Below, one piece after another: positions 56,029 to 64,000 of a stretch of DNA of 64,000 bases. This stretch comes from Sphingomonas panacis (GTDB lineage: Bacteria > Pseudomonadota > Alphaproteobacteria > Sphingomonadales > Sphingomonadaceae). The notes below the pieces were generated by a model. It did no database searches and was not told the origin of the DNA. It saw only the letters and a list, made by a program, of their open reading frames with translations. Numbering within the stretch: the first letter of the stretch is position 1; the number at the start of each line of letters is the position of its first letter. The position numbers and the translations under genes were made by a program. Location: positions 3,009,501-3,073,500 of the forward strand of contig NZ_CP014168.1 in NCBI RefSeq assembly GCF_001717955.1, in the 5' to 3' direction.

Positions 56029-56654
56029 TGGGATGGATCGCGCTTGCGTTGATCGGCGTGGCGGCGGCGACGGCCTTGTGGCTGCTCGGCCTGGCACGCT
56101 CGCTATGGAGCCTCGTCGGGGCCGGCCTGATGCTCGGCGCGACCGGCTATGCGGTGCAGGGACGGCCGGGGCTGCCCGGCCATCCGGTCGAGGCGTTCAC
56201 GCGGCCGATGCCGCTCGACGCCGGGCTGATCGAACTGCGCGGCGACATGCTCGGCCGCTATACCGGAGAGGCTGCCTATATGGTGATGGCCGACGGGCTG
56301 ACGCGCGCGGGCAATCCGCGCGCGGCGGTGCAGATCATGCTCGGCGGGGTAGGGCACGCGCCCGACAATTTCGCTTTGTGGACGTGGCTCGGCATGGCCT
56401 ATGCGCGGCACGATGGCGGCGCGGTGTCGCCGGCGGCGCGACTGGCCTTCGCGCGTGCGATGCAACTCGCCCCGAACCACCCAGCGCCGCCTTTCTTCCT
56501 CGGCGTCGCGCTGATCCAGAGCGGTGATTTCGCCGCTGCGCGGCCCTATTGGGCGCGCGCGCTGGCCTTGGCGCCGAAGACGATCTCCTACCGTCCGGCG
56601 ATCGCCGAACGGCTGGCGATCCTCGACAAATATCTCGCCGCGACGAAGCCGTAA
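56028..56654 (+). CDS. CcmI-like TPR protein
   Basis: A 208-residue protein with two N-terminal membrane segments (about 1-20 and 23-42) and TPR-type repeats in the periplasmic part (ALWTWLGMAYARHDGG, RLAFARAMQLAPNHPAPPFFLGVALIQSGDFAAARPYWARALALAP). By position and design it corresponds to CcmI, which presents apocytochrome to the lyase. It is shorter than the 400-residue CcmI of Rhodobacter. The ATG at 56028 overlaps the ccmH stop (TGATG); a GTG codon just before is also possible. Confidence 0.8.
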   Translation: MGWIALALIGVAAATALWLLGLARSLWSLVGAGLMLGATGYAVQGRPGLPGHPVEAFTRPMPLDAGLIELRGDMLGRYTGEAAYMVMADGLTRAGNPRAAVQIMLGGVGHAPDNFALWTWLGMAYARHDGGAVSPAARLAFARAMQLAPNHPAPPFFLGVALIQSGDFAAARPYWARALALAPKTISYRPAIAERLAILDKYLAATKP

Positions 56655-56678
56655 CCGCACTCCCGCGTTGGGCCGGTG

Positions 56679-58043
56679 ATGACAGATCCAACCATCCTCT
56701 GGCTGCGGCGCGATCTGCGCCTCGCCGATCAGGCCGCACTCGCCGCCGCCGCGAACGAAGGCCCGGTGATCCCGGTCTATATCCTCGACGACGAGACGCC
56801 CCGGCACCGCGCGATGGGCGGCGCCTCGCGCTGGTGGCTTCACCATAGCCTTGCCGCGCTCGACGCGGCATTGCGCGCCAAGGGATCGCGGCTGATCCTG
56901 CGGCGGGGTGGTGCCGAGGCGACACTCGCCGCGCTCGCCGAGGAGACCGGGGCAAAGCGCGTGCATTGCCTGCGTCATTACGAACCGTGGTGGCGCAATG
57001 CCGAGCGCGCGGTGGCGAAGCGGCTCGATCTGGTGTGCCACGACGGCAATTACCTCGCGCCACCCGGATCGATCACCACCGGCGGCGGTGCGCCGTACAA
57101 GATCTACACGCCGTTCTGGCGCGCGCTTCGGCAGCACATGCCGCCACCCGCGCCACACGCCGCGCCGCGTGACATCCCGGCGCCGGCGCGCTGGCCGAAC
57201 AGCGATTCGCTCGAAGACTGGGGTTTGCTGCCAACCAGGCCCGACTGGGCGGCAGGGTTCGCGGAGGACTGGATGCCGGGCGAGGAGAATGCGCACCGCC
57301 GGCTCGATGCGTTCCGCGACGACGTCGGCGATTATGCCGAGGCGCGCAACCTCCCCTCGGTCGAGGGCAGTTCGCGCCTGTCGCCGCATCTGCATTTCGG
57401 CGAACTGTCGCCCGCGCAGGTGTGGCACGCGGTCGGCGACCAGCCTCAGGTGTTCCTCGGCGAGATCGGCTGGCGCGATTATGCGCAGAACGTCATCCTG
57501 CAACTCCCCGAATATGCGGCGAAAAACGGCCGCGCCGCATTCGATGCGATGCCGTGGCGTGCGGGATCAGACGCGCGCGCCGACCTGCGCGCGTGGCAGC
57601 AGGGCCGCACCGGCTATCCGATCGTCGACGCCGGCATGCGCCAGCTTTGGACGACCGGCTGGATGCACAATCGCGTGCGGATGATTACCGCCTCGTTCCT
57701 CATCAAACATCTGTTGATCGACTGGCGCGAGGGTGAGCGCTGGTTCTGGGATTGTCTGGTCGATGCCGATTACGGCAACAATTCGGTCAACTGGCAATGG
57801 ACCGCCGGCAGCGGGATCGATTCGAACATGTTCCCGCGAATCATGGCGCCGCTCGTCCAGTCGCCGAAGTTCGACGCGGGCGCGTATATCCGCTTATGGG
57901 TGCCGGAACTCGCCGGGATCGCTGACACTGCGATTCACGATCCCGAAGCAAGTGGCTGTCGTCCCAAGGATTACCCGGCCAAATTGATCGGCCATCGCGA
58001 GGCGCGCGAGCGGGCGCTGGCGGCATACGCCCAGACGAAATGA
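56679..58043 (+). CDS. phrB: Deoxyribodipyrimidine photolyase
   Basis: Light-driven repair of cyclobutane pyrimidine dimers. 454 residues: N-terminal antenna-chromophore domain (TILWLRRDLRLADQAAL), then the FAD domain with EGSSRLSPHLHFGELSP, the WRDYAQNV segment, YPIVDAGMRQLWTTGWMHNRVRMITASFLIKHLLIDWREGERWF and DADYGNNSVNWQWTAGSG. These match class I CPD photolyases of proteobacteria. ATG at 56679; a GTG codon directly before is in frame. Confidence 0.92.
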   Translation: MTDPTILWLRRDLRLADQAALAAAANEGPVIPVYILDDETPRHRAMGGASRWWLHHSLAALDAALRAKGSRLILRRGGAEATLAALAEETGAKRVHCLRHYEPWWRNAERAVAKRLDLVCHDGNYLAPPGSITTGGGAPYKIYTPFWRALRQHMPPPAPHAAPRDIPAPARWPNSDSLEDWGLLPTRPDWAAGFAEDWMPGEENAHRRLDAFRDDVGDYAEARNLPSVEGSSRLSPHLHFGELSPAQVWHAVGDQPQVFLGEIGWRDYAQNVILQLPEYAAKNGRAAFDAMPWRAGSDARADLRAWQQGRTGYPIVDAGMRQLWTTGWMHNRVRMITASFLIKHLLIDWREGERWFWDCLVDADYGNNSVNWQWTAGSGIDSNMFPRIMAPLVQSPKFDAGAYIRLWVPELAGIADTAIHDPEASGCRPKDYPAKLIGHREARERALAAYAQTK

Positions 58044-58085
58044 CCTCTTGTGGCGGCGCGGGCGCTCGGTGCATGGGCTGACGCC

Positions 58086-59363
58086 ATGAATGCAATCGCG
58101 CCGGCTTCCGGGCGCCAGAACGGCGCCTCCCCATCGCGGCGGGCATCCGCGCTCGATCCGCTGTTCGCGCTGTTCGCGGGCGCGTTCCAGAAGATCCTCG
58201 ACCGTATCGACGCTGGCCTCGCTGCCGGGTCGATCGAGACGACCTTGCCCGATGGCCGGGTGCGGCGGCTGGGCGGCCGCGCCGACGGGCCGGCGGCGGT
58301 CGTGACGCTCGCGAGCTGGCGCTCGCTGCTACGGCTGGCGACGCGCGGTTCGGTGGGTTGGTATGTCGCCTGGTCGCTCGGCGAATGGTCTAGCCCCGAT
58401 CCGGTCGCGCTGTTCGAACTGTTCGTGCTCAACCGGACGACGCTCGGCAATGCCGGGCGCGCGTCGGGGCTGACGCGTCGGCTCCAGCGCGTCTGGCATC
58501 GGCTGCGCGCCAACAGTCGGCAAGGCGCGCGGCGCAACATCGAGTTTCATTACGATCTCGGCAACGATTTCTATAGCTTATGGCTCGATCCTACGATGAG
58601 TTATTCGAGCGCCCTGTTCGCCGAACCGATTTCGGCGGCGCAGAGTCTCGAAGATGCGCAGCGCACCAAGCTGGCGGCGATCCTCGATCGCACCGCCACG
58701 GCGCCGGGCGATACCATCCTTGAGATCGGCTGCGGCTGGGGATCGTTCGTCGAGGTTGCGGCGCGCGGCGGGCGCAGCGTCCACGGCATCACGCTGTCGG
58801 CGGAGCAGAAGCGCGCGGTCGAGGCGCGCGCCGAGCGGCTTGGGCTGGAGGGCGTAACCGTCTCGCTGACCGATTATCGCGATGTGATCGGCAGCTATGA
58901 TGCGGTCGCGAGCATCGAGATGGTCGAGGCGGTCGGTCAGGCCTATTGGCCCGAATATCTCGCTGCGGTCGCGCGTGCGCTCAAGCCCGGTGGGCGGGCG
59001 GCGCTGCAATATATCGCGATCGATGATGCGATCTTCACGGCCTATGCCGACAATGTCGACTTCATCCAGCGTTACGTCTTTCCCGGCGGGATGCTGATCT
59101 CGGAAAGCCGCTTCCGCGCGCTTGCGGTGGAGCATGGGCTGGCCTGGGAAGATCGGCGCGGCTTCGGGCTGCACTATGCCGAGACGCTGCGGCGCTGGCG
59201 CGAGGCGTTCGATCAGGTGGTGGCGGACGGGCGGTTGCCGGAGCGGTTCGACAGTAATTTCATAGGCTTGTGGCGCTATTATCTGATGTACTGCGAAGGC
59301 GGTTTTCGCGGCGGCGGGATCGATGTCGCGCAGGTGACGTTGGTGAAGGCGGTAAACCTTTAA
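58086..59363 (+). CDS. Cyclopropane-fatty-acyl-phospholipid synthase family methyltransferase
   Basis: SAM-dependent methyltransferase of 425 residues. An N-terminal lipid-binding part of about 130 residues precedes the catalytic domain: NIEFHYDLGNDFYSLWLDPTMSYSSALF (about 152-179) is the CFA signature, LEIGCGWGSFVEVAA is the SAM motif, and HGITLSAEQK follows. FIQRYVFPGGMLIS and the late YYLMYCEGGFRGGGI are also typical. It probably modifies unsaturated lipid acyl chains. The ATG at 58086 was chosen; a GTG at 58050 is in frame. Confidence 0.88.
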   Translation: MNAIAPASGRQNGASPSRRASALDPLFALFAGAFQKILDRIDAGLAAGSIETTLPDGRVRRLGGRADGPAAVVTLASWRSLLRLATRGSVGWYVAWSLGEWSSPDPVALFELFVLNRTTLGNAGRASGLTRRLQRVWHRLRANSRQGARRNIEFHYDLGNDFYSLWLDPTMSYSSALFAEPISAAQSLEDAQRTKLAAILDRTATAPGDTILEIGCGWGSFVEVAARGGRSVHGITLSAEQKRAVEARAERLGLEGVTVSLTDYRDVIGSYDAVASIEMVEAVGQAYWPEYLAAVARALKPGGRAALQYIAIDDAIFTAYADNVDFIQRYVFPGGMLISESRFRALAVEHGLAWEDRRGFGLHYAETLRRWREAFDQVVADGRLPERFDSNFIGLWRYYLMYCEGGFRGGGIDVAQVTLVKAVNL

Positions 59364-59365
59364 CA

Positions 59366-59446
59366 CCGTTCGCCCTGAGCGTGTCGAAGGGCGTGTCTCT
59401 AACGGGCCGCTCGTGGCACGTGCTTCGACAAGCTCAGCACGAACCG
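59366..59446. repeat. Palindromic repeat pair downstream of the SDR gene
   Basis: CCGTTCGCCCTGAGC (59366-59380) plus TGTCGAAG is mirrored by CTTCGACA and GCTCAGCACGAACCG (to 59446), leaving a spacer of about 35 bases. It ends eight bases before the SDR stop codon. Confidence 0.8.
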
Positions 59447-59453
59447 AGCGGGG

Positions 59454-60164
59454 TCATCCCACCCGCTCGAAATGCCCCGTCGCGAAATCGTCGATCACCA
59501 GCGCGGCGATCCGGTCGCCCACCACTTCCGGCGCTTTCACCGTCTCGGGCGCCTCGCCCGGATAGGCGCGCGCGCGCATCGCGGTGCGCGTGGCGCCGGG
59601 GTCGATGATCGCGGTGCGGAGCGAGCTGATCTGCTCCATCTCATCTCCATACGCGCCGATCAGCGTCTCGAACCCCGCCTTCGACGCACCGTACAGCCCC
59701 CAATAGGCGCGTGGGCTGCGCGCGACGCTGGAGGTGATGCCGATCACGCGCGCGCGCTTCGATCGGCGCAGCATCGGATCGAACGCGCCGATCAGCGCGG
59801 CCTGCGCGCTGATGTTGAGCGTCAGCACACGGGCGAGTTCCTTGGGGTCGATCGCGGGCACCGAGCCGAGCGTGCCGAGCATCGCGGCGTTGAGCACCAT
59901 CACGTCGAGCGTCTGCCAGCGCTCCCCGATCGCGGCCGCGAGCCGGGCGATGCTGTCGGTCTCGGTAAGGTCGAGCGGCGCGATCGTCGCCGAGCCGCCG
60001 GCGGCGAAGATCGCTTCCTCGACCTGTTCGAGCGCGGCGCCGGTGCGTGCGGTCAGCACGACGTGCGCGCCAGCCGCCGCCAGCGCACGCGCGGTCGCAG
60101 CACCGATACCACGGCTCGCGCCGGTGACGAGGGCGAGCTGGTTGGCGAGCGGCTTGTCGGTCAT
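59454..60164 (-). CDS. Short-chain dehydrogenase/reductase
   Basis: A 236-residue SDR oxidoreductase. NAD(P) motif TGASRGIGAATARAL near residue 14, NAAMLG, Ser in GITSSVARS, and catalytic Tyr-x-x-x-Lys in YGASK. The DPGATRTAM segment is typical of YciK-like members. Substrate unknown. ATG at 60164 gives the family start; the upstream in-frame extension is repeat sequence. Near-identical repeat pairs flank both ends of this gene. Confidence 0.85.
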   Translation of the reverse strand: MTDKPLANQLALVTGASRGIGAATARALAAAGAHVVLTARTGAALEQVEEAIFAAGGSATIAPLDLTETDSIARLAAAIGERWQTLDVMVLNAAMLGTLGSVPAIDPKELARVLTLNISAQAALIGAFDPMLRRSKRARVIGITSSVARSPRAYWGLYGASKAGFETLIGAYGDEMEQISSLRTAIIDPGATRTAMRARAYPGEAPETVKAPEVVGDRIAALVIDDFATGHFERVG

Positions 60165-60171
60165 TGTCCCT

Positions 60172-60256
60172 CCGTTCGCCCTGAGCTTGTCGAAGGGCGT
60201 ATCTTCCAACCCGCGTAGAGGGAAAACACGTGCTTCGACAAGCTCAGCACGAACGG
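60172..60256. repeat. Palindromic repeat pair upstream of the SDR gene
   Basis: CCGTTCGCCCTGAGC-TTGTCGAAG (60172-60195) is mirrored by CTTCGACAAGCTCAG-CACGAACGG (60233-60256). Its two arms differ only at the two bases between CCGTTCG and CTGAGC. It ends 11 bases before the purF stop. Confidence 0.82.
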
Positions 60257-60267
60257 TATTCGGGTCT

Positions 60268-61734
60268 TCAGACCACCCGTTCCGCTAGCAATGCGAACTG
60301 ATCGACCGATGCGACTTCGTCCTGGTCGGTCAGCGAGGTCGGATAGTCGCCGGTGAAGCAGGCGTCGCAGTGGCTCGGGCGGATGTCGGCGCGGCAGGGT
60401 TCGCCGAGCGCCTTGTACAGCCCGTCGATCGAGACGAAGGCGAGGCTGTCGGCGTGGATGTACGCGTTCATCTCGGCGACGTTCTTGCTGTGCGCGAGCA
60501 GCTTGGCGCGCTCGGGCGTGTCGACGCCGTAATAGCAGCTATGCCGGGTCGGCGGGCTGGCGATCCGCATATGGACTTCGGCGGCGCCGGCATCGCGCAT
60601 CATCTGCACGATCTTCAACGAGGTGGTGCCGCGCACGATCGAATCGTCGATCAGGATGACGCGTTTGCCTTCGATCAGCGCCCGGTTGGCGTTGTGTTTG
60701 AGCTTGACGCCGAGGTGGCGGACCTCGTTGGTCGGCTGGATGAAGGTACGCCCGACATAATGCGAGCGGATGATGCCGAGTTCGAACGGAATGCCCGATT
60801 GCTGGGCATAGCCGATCGCGGCGGGCGTGCCCGAATCGGGCACCGGGATGACGAGATCGGCATCGACCGGGCTTTCGATCGCGAGTTGCGCGCCGATCGC
60901 CTTGCGGACGGTATAGATGCTGCGCCCGCCGGCGATCGAATCGGGGCGCGAGAAATAGACGTGCTCGAAAATGCACGGACGCGGCGAAATCGGTGCGAAC
61001 GGATGGTGCGAGCTGATCTCGCCGCCCTTCACGATCACCAGTTCGCCCGGCTCGATCTCGCGCACGAAGGCCGCGCCGACCACGTCGAGCGCCACCGTTT
61101 CCGACGCGAAGATGATCGCCTCACCGACCTTGCCCATCACCAGCGGACGGATGCCGAGCGGGTCGCGGCAGGCGATCATGCCTTCCGGCGTCATCACGAT
61201 CAGCGAATAGGCGCCCTCGACCTGCTTGAGCGCATCGATGAACTTGTCGAGGAAGGTCCGGTATTTGGACATCGCGACGAGGTGGATGATCGTCTCGGTG
61301 TCGCTGGTCGATTGGAAGATCGATCCGTTTCGGACGAGATCGCGCCGCAACCGCATCGCATTTGAGATATTGCCGTTGTGCGAGATCGCGAAGCCGCCCG
61401 AGGCGAGATCGGCATAGAGCGGCTGGACGTTGCGCAGCGCCGTCTCGCCGGTCGTCGAATAGCGGACGTGGCCGCAGGCGACGTGGCCGCGCAGCGGGAC
61501 CATCACGTCCTCGCGATCGAAATTGCCGGCGACATGCCCCATCGCGCGGTGGGTGTGGAAATCCACCCCATCGAAGCTGGTGATACCGGCGGCTTCCTGC
61601 CCGCGATGCTGGAGCGCATGCAGACCCAGCGCGACCAGACGCGCCGCGTCCGCCGCACCGGCGACACCGAAAACACCACACTCCTCACGGAGCTTGTCGC
61701 CATCGGCGACGTCGAACGGATTGGTTGTGAACAT
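60268..61734 (-). CDS. purF: Amidophosphoribosyltransferase
   Basis: First step of purine synthesis: PRPP to 5-phosphoribosylamine with glutamine. 488 residues. Cleavage of an 18-residue propeptide would free Cys19 (EECGVFGV) as the N-terminal nucleophile. The PRPP-binding loop is [17 protein letters not shown]. Cysteines in [16 protein letters not shown] and HCDACFTG match the 4Fe-4S ligands of the Bacillus-type enzyme. ATG at 61734 gives the standard short propeptide. Divergent from hisI across 241 bases. Confidence 0.95.
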   Translation of the reverse strand: MFTTNPFDVADGDKLREECGVFGVAGAADAARLVALGLHALQHRGQEAAGITSFDGVDFHTHRAMGHVAGNFDREDVMVPLRGHVACGHVRYSTTGETALRNVQPLYADLASGGFAISHNGNISNAMRLRRDLVRNGSIFQSTSDTETIIHLVAMSKYRTFLDKFIDALKQVEGAYSLIVMTPEGMIACRDPLGIRPLVMGKVGEAIIFASETVALDVVGAAFVREIEPGELVIVKGGEISSHHPFAPISPRPCIFEHVYFSRPDSIAGGRSIYTVRKAIGAQLAIESPVDADLVIPVPDSGTPAAIGYAQQSGIPFELGIIRSHYVGRTFIQPTNEVRHLGVKLKHNANRALIEGKRVILIDDSIVRGTTSLKIVQMMRDAGAAEVHMRIASPPTRHSCYYGVDTPERAKLLAHSKNVAEMNAYIHADSLAFVSIDGLYKALGEPCRADIRPSHCDACFTGDYPTSLTDQDEVASVDQFALLAERVV

Positions 61735-61975
61735 GGCGCCCTTCGCGGGGGTGAGCGTGTCCCCGCCATATAGGGGCGCCGCGCGGGTTTGTCGCGCTTT
61801 TGTCACATCGATCGTGTCGACGCTCGTCGCATTGGCGGAAAACCACCGTTTCCGCGTGTGGTTTTTGCGGCCGGGATGTCCCGAAAATGCGAGAGGTGCG
61901 CGCGAGGTGTGTTCGCGACGACACGGTGATTCGCGGGCGCTTCCGCTCCGCTGGCGGCGCGACTATGGAGTCGGC

Positions 61976-62338
61976 ATGACCGATGACCGCGACACGACGC
62001 TTGCCCTCAACCCGAAATACGACGCGAACGGCCTGATCACCGCCGTGGCGACCGACCGCGCATCGGGCGAGGTGCTGATGCTCGCGCACATGAATGCCGA
62101 GGCGCTCGCCGCGACGCTGGCGACGCGCGAGGCGCATTTCTGGTCGCGCAGCCGCGCCAGGCTGTGGAAGAAGGGCGAGACCTCGGGGCATGTGCTCCAC
62201 GTCCAGGATGTCCGCATCGATTGCGATCAGGATGCGGTATGGCTGGTTGTCGATCCGGTCGGGCCGGCGTGTCACACCGGGCAACGCTCGTGCTTCTTCC
62301 GCCGCATCGACGGCGACCGGCTGATCCCGGCCGAATGA
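61976..62338 (+). CDS. hisI: Phosphoribosyl-AMP cyclohydrolase
   Basis: Opens the adenine ring of phosphoribosyl-AMP in histidine synthesis. 120 residues, the stand-alone form without the HisE part. [60 protein letters not shown] is diagnostic; Cys in RIDCDQD, CHTGQ and RSCFF bind zinc, and the Asp pair binds magnesium. It overlaps the next gene by four bases (ATGA). Confidence 0.94.
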   Translation: MTDDRDTTLALNPKYDANGLITAVATDRASGEVLMLAHMNAEALAATLATREAHFWSRSRARLWKKGETSGHVLHVQDVRIDCDQDAVWLVVDPVGPACHTGQRSCFFRRIDGDRLIPAE

Positions 62339-62841
62339 GGCGTGCGCTCGCGCTGGCGGTACTGCTCGTCGCGGGCTGCTCGCGCGCCGAGCCGGTCGCT
62401 GAGAGCAACGCCGCCGCGCCGACCGGGCTGGAGGCGGCCGCGATCGAGGCCGGCGTGATCGCCGATCCCAAGAGCGCGGACATCACCGGGCTGTACACCC
62501 GCGAGACCGACCGGGTGTGCATCGTGCCGACACCCAAGGCCTATCAGATCGGCGTGTTCGTCGATTACGGCGATCAGCAGCACTGCAGCGGGTTGGGGTC
62601 GGTCACGCGCGCCGGCGAGACGCTGCACCTGGATTTCAGCGATGCCGATGGCTGCGCGTTCGATGCGCGCTTCGAAGGCGACCGCATCGTCTTCCCCGGC
62701 AGCGTGCCGGAGGCGTGCCGCAAGCTGTGCTCCGAACGCGCCTCGATCGCCGGGCTGGCGGTCGATCAGTTGAGCGACGCGGCATCCGAAGCGGCCACCT
62801 TGCGCGATTCGCGTGGGCGGCTGTTGTGTCCGAGCAGGTGA
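62335..62841 (+). CDS. Cysteine-rich lipoprotein of unknown function
   Basis: A 168-residue lipoprotein. The lipobox LVAGC puts the lipidated Cys at residue 15. The mature domain has six further cysteines (RVCIV, QHCSG, DGCAF, EACRKLC, LLCPS), enough for three disulfides. [38 protein letters not shown] suggests a small beta-rich periplasmic domain. No family recognised with confidence. Its start overlaps the hisI stop as ATGA, so it is co-translated with a histidine enzyme without evident link. Confidence 0.7.
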   Translation: MRRALALAVLLVAGCSRAEPVAESNAAAPTGLEAAAIEAGVIADPKSADITGLYTRETDRVCIVPTPKAYQIGVFVDYGDQQHCSGLGSVTRAGETLHLDFSDADGCAFDARFEGDRIVFPGSVPEACRKLCSERASIAGLAVDQLSDAASEAATLRDSRGRLLCPSR

Positions 62842-62869
62842 GGGCCGTGCCCCGCCGCTGGCACTGAAG

Positions 62870-64000
62870 CTACCGGCTCTCCGCCGTCAGCGGTGAATCG
62901 GGCTTCGCGGGGGTCGCCAGCGCGGTCGGTGCGGTGCCGGCGGCGGGTTTGCGCCGCACCCCCGGCAAGGTCTCCGCCGCCGGTGCCGCGGGCGTGGCTG
63001 CGGCTTTCGGCGCCGAATCGCGCGGCAGCAGCACCTGCGTCTTCATGCACTCGCTCGGCTGGGGGCGTTTGAAGGTCGCGCAGTTCCACAGCGTCTTGTC
63101 ATAGTGGAAGGCGCGGTCGCGCATGTAGCTGAACGCCATCTGGTCGATCTGCGCGGCGTCGAGTGGCATCGCGGTGGGGGTGCGGGCGCGGTCCGTCCAC
63201 GCCATCAGCTTGCAGCGCGGCCGCTCGCCGCACGCGCGCGTGGCGAGCAATGCGAACGATTCGGGCGGCAGATGCGGGTCGATTGTGATGAGGAAGGTTT
63301 CCGAATCGCTCGCGAGCGGCACTGGCAGCGCCTCGGGAGCGAGTGCCGCGACCGTCACCTCGGCGGCGGTCGCCTGCGCCGCGACCAGCGCCGCACCGGT
63401 CTTGTGCGCGTCCGAATAGGGCGCGAGCGCGCGGATGATCGGTTCGTCCGGGGATACCGTGCGGTTGAAGGCGGGCGGGGTGCCCCACCAGCCGCTCCAG
63501 CGGAAGAACAGATGCGAATGCACCGCCGCCACTTTGTCGAGGCTCGATTGCCAATACGGCACCACCCAATCGGTATGGTAATGCGTCGCATGGCCGACGG
63601 GCGCATAGACCTGCCCGCCGAGCGACAGCGCCGCCTGCGTGCGGGCGCGCACCCATTGTTCGGGCCGCCAGCCGTGGCGGACCAGCGCACCGTCGCACGT
63701 GAAGGTGAACTGGCAGCCGGTGGTGCGCTCCGACCCTTGGAACACGACGCCGCAAATCGTCTTGGGGAAGGCGGGATGGCGGACTCGGTTGATGATGACC
63801 TGACCAACCGCGCGCTGGCCCTCGCCATCGTCGCCCGCTTCATAGAGCATCGCCGCCGCCATGCAGTCGGTCGCGCGCGCCTGCTGCTCGGGCGTCCCGA
63901 CGAGGTGGAAGGGGCGCGCGGCTGGGTTCGGACCGGTCGAGAACGGGACGGTCGCGTTATAGGCGCGCGCGTCGGCGGGGGCGAGATCCTGGAAGGCGAC
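62870..64000 (-). CDS. SleB-type cell wall hydrolase (5' end beyond the window)
   Basis: At least 376 residues, with the frame open to the window edge, so the N-terminus is missing. The hydrolase_2 (SleB) domain is clear: TDCMAAAMLYEAGDDGEGQRAVGQVIINRVRHPAFPKTICGVVFQGSERTTGCQFTFTCDG, with the catalytic Glu in LYEAGDD, then GATHYHTDWVVPYW-like sequence. SleB cuts peptidoglycan glycan chains. The C-terminal third is Ala/Pro-rich and low complexity. Converges on the lipoprotein gene with a 28-base gap. Confidence 0.85.
   Translation of the reverse strand, partial: VAFQDLAPADARAYNATVPFSTGPNPAARPFHLVGTPEQQARATDCMAAAMLYEAGDDGEGQRAVGQVIINRVRHPAFPKTICGVVFQGSERTTGCQFTFTCDGALVRHGWRPEQWVRARTQAALSLGGQVYAPVGHATHYHTDWVVPYWQSSLDKVAAVHSHLFFRWSGWWGTPPAFNRTVSPDEPIIRALAPYSDAHKTGAALVAAQATAAEVTVAALAPEALPVPLASDSETFLITIDPHLPPESFALLATRACGERPRCKLMAWTDRARTPTAMPLDAAQIDQMAFSYMRDRAFHYDKTLWNCATFKRPQPSECMKTQVLLPRDSAPKAAATPAAPAAETLPGVRRKPAAGTAPTALATPAKPDSPLTAESR

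Overview
The window is a chromosomal segment of an alphaproteobacterium, most probably a sphingomonad (Sphingomonas or a close relative). The evidence is the high GC content, a complete Entner-Doudoroff cluster (zwf, pgl, edd, glk, eda), a CckA-type hybrid kinase, a recA gene behind a GTTC-N7-GTTC LexA box, a TonB-dependent receptor, and many copies of short palindromic repeats of the kinds scattered through sphingomonad genomes. No rRNA, tRNA, CRISPR array, phage or insertion sequence was found. The assignment rests on reading proteins and motifs, not on a database search.

Layout. 1-3.9 kb: a small lipoprotein, acylphosphatase, dapA, two hypothetical genes, smpB and a DUF2062 membrane protein. 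3.9-11.3 kb: an exported M13 metallopeptidase, a strongly structured 210-bp repeat, cckA with a single-domain response regulator, recA with its SOS operator and terminator, and a glutathione S-transferase. 11.2-21.5 kb: a dicarboxylate symporter, a Tat-exported M24 peptidase-like protein, a DUF1593 nucleoside-hydrolase-like protein, alaS, a small membrane protein with a bestrophin, the rpsF-rpsR-rplI operon and an RcnB-like protein. 21.6-26.2 kb: the fatty-acid cluster fabD-fabG-acpP-fabF followed by mltG. 26.2-33.7 kb (minus strand): a MarR regulator, an SH3-domain remnant, argC, then zwf, pgl, edd-glk-eda. 33.8-38.8 kb: secG, pyrG, a VapBC toxin-antitoxin pair with a clear operator, an RNB-domain ribonuclease, and an Hsp20 gene behind a sigma-32-type promoter. 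39.0-48.8 kb: a TonB-dependent receptor, a lolC/E-type permease with lolD, a GNAT acetyltransferase, glutathione peroxidase and dnaE. 48.8-64 kb: azoreductase with a divergent HxlR regulator, a radical SAM protein, a VOC protein, the cytochrome c maturation cluster ccmC-D-E-F-G-H-I, photolyase, a CFA-synthase-like methyltransferase, an SDR, purF, hisI with an overlapping lipoprotein gene, and a SleB-type cell-wall hydrolase cut by the window end.

How the genes work together. Most of the window is housekeeping. zwf-pgl-edd-eda with glk takes glucose to pyruvate and glyceraldehyde-3-phosphate by the Entner-Doudoroff route. fabD-fabG-acpP-fabF supplies and elongates acyl chains. The ccm genes deliver heme, keep apocytochrome reduced and ligate the two. 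Many neighbours overlap by 4 bp (ATGA or GTGA), which indicates translational coupling.

The most unusual material is non-coding. There is a family of palindromic elements with the terminal repeat CCGTTCG-NN-CTGAG, including a 210-bp copy that can fold into a multi-armed structure. Other points worth checking are an SH3 domain that has lost its expected NlpC/P60 catalytic part, a variant FAT GUY-type receiver beside cckA, and a small membrane protein encoded just upstream of a bestrophin. I did not find a clear new multi-gene defence, secretion or biosynthetic system here.
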